From Saccharopolyspora spinosa NRRL 18395 (GTDB lineage Bacteria; Actinomycetota; Actinomycetes; Mycobacteriales; Pseudonocardiaceae), in the NCBI RefSeq assembly GCF_000194155.1, contig NZ_GL877878.1, positions 1-64,000 on the forward strand: a stretch of 64,000 nucleotides of DNA, read 5' to 3'. The position numbers and the translations under genes are program-made. Of this stretch, positions 63,721 to 64,000 are shown in pieces (the first letter of the stretch is position 1; each line of letters opens with the position of its first letter). The notes under the pieces are model-generated. The model worked only from the letters and a program-made list of their open reading frames with translations. It was not told the origin of the DNA and searched no databases.

Positions 63721-63772
63721 CACCGGCCTCCTGAATACCTCGGGCCGCCTCCGGGCGTGGTGGGGGAAGGCA

Positions 63773-63800
63773 TTGACACCAGAGCTGGCCCGTTTATCGT
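63773..63800 (+). promoter_or_regulatory. Probable promoter of the riboswitch transcript
   Basis: TTGACA at 63773-63778 and TATCGT at 63795-63800, spacing 16, about 40 bases before the first aptamer. A vegetative-type promoter by sequence. Confidence 0.55.
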
Positions 63801-63840
63801 TGCTGAGCACACCGACAATCGCATACCGGCCGTCGACCCC

Positions 63841-64000
63841 GTGCGGGAGAGACCCTGCAAGCTCACGCCGAGCTCCCAGGGCGCCGAAGGAGCAAGACTC
63901 CCCACAAACTCTCAGGCACCCATGACCGTTCGGGCGAGGCAACTCTGGAAAGCGTGCGTCGCATCGACGCTCCACCCACGGTGCAAGCCGCGAGAACTGC
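63841..64000 (+). ncRNA. Glycine riboswitch (tandem, second aptamer cut by the window edge)
   Basis: The first aptamer shows the hallmark core GCGCCGAAGGAGCAA (from 63881) and ACTCTCAGGCA (63908-63918), opened by GGGAGAGACC at 63845. A second aptamer begins with AACTCTGGAAAGC near 63940 and GGTGCAAGCCG near 63980, and runs out of the window. Glycine riboswitches of this class usually switch on glycine cleavage genes (gcvP, gcvT, gcvH) in Actinobacteria; the target gene lies beyond 64000 on the + strand. Confidence 0.9.

Overview
The window is high-GC actinomycete chromosome, most likely from the family Pseudonocardiaceae and probably a Saccharopolyspora-like organism. This rests on gene content and order read directly from the sequence: sigR-rsrA, bL37, whiB1, pdtaS, a fused Kgd, nickel superoxide dismutase and a small RepSA-type integrative element. 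The species cannot be named from the sequence alone. Coding density is high, GTG and TTG starts are frequent, and long antisense shadow reading frames are common.

Region by region. 1-18.9 kb is a core block whose gene order resembles the mycobacterial aroA-sigH-whiB1 neighbourhood: an rRNA methyltransferase, a frameshifted WS/DGAT acyltransferase, two lipoproteins, a frameshifted rsgA, aroA, two tandem SRAP genes, a YbaK deacylase, sigR/rsrA with a SigR-type promoter, the 25-residue bL37, a biotinyl carrier protein, a PdtaS-like kinase, whiB1 with two CRP-like sites, a lipid kinase, and a set of small enzymes and regulators. 19.1-23.5 kb is a minimal integrative element (integrase, HUH Rep, a small Cys-rich protein, a GntR-HD fusion). 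It has tRNA-Ala 3' half fragments at its integrase end, lies in front of sodN/sodX, and is flanked by two nested pairs of direct repeats. 25-32 kb carries rmlC, malic enzyme, a PAS-GGDEF-EAL protein and a DUF43/BpsA-like methyltransferase-fold protein.

32.5-43.8 kb holds an OpuC-type ABC importer followed by a complete histidine-utilisation operon (hutH, hutU, an M20 amidohydrolase, hutF, hutI) under a divergent IclR regulator with a clear palindromic operator in the shared promoter. 43.8-44.7 kb is a wreck of 88-bp repeats with fragments of an ABC ATPase and a HAD hydrolase. 44.7-48.4 kb has tdh-kbl-lysR (threonine to glycine) and a secreted protein. 49.2-63.7 kb contains a DUF6104 gene, kgd, a fused heterodimer-type ABC exporter, an ABC-2 transporter pair, ald and a PucR regulator. 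The right edge has a glycine riboswitch on the + strand whose target gene lies beyond the window.

Recurring themes. (1) Glycine/alanine nitrogen metabolism: tdh-kbl makes glycine, Ald can interconvert glyoxylate/glycine and pyruvate/alanine, and the riboswitch senses glycine. (2) Histidine catabolism, with the neighbouring importer a plausible histidine uptake system. (3) Redox control: SigR/RsrA, WhiB1, Ni-SOD. (4) Several families of short intergenic palindromic repeats, notably about 15 copies of a GGAAGGTTCCC motif between 48.5 and 62.2 kb. Two core-type genes in the first 6 kb carry frame breaks, which may be real or may be sequencing errors.
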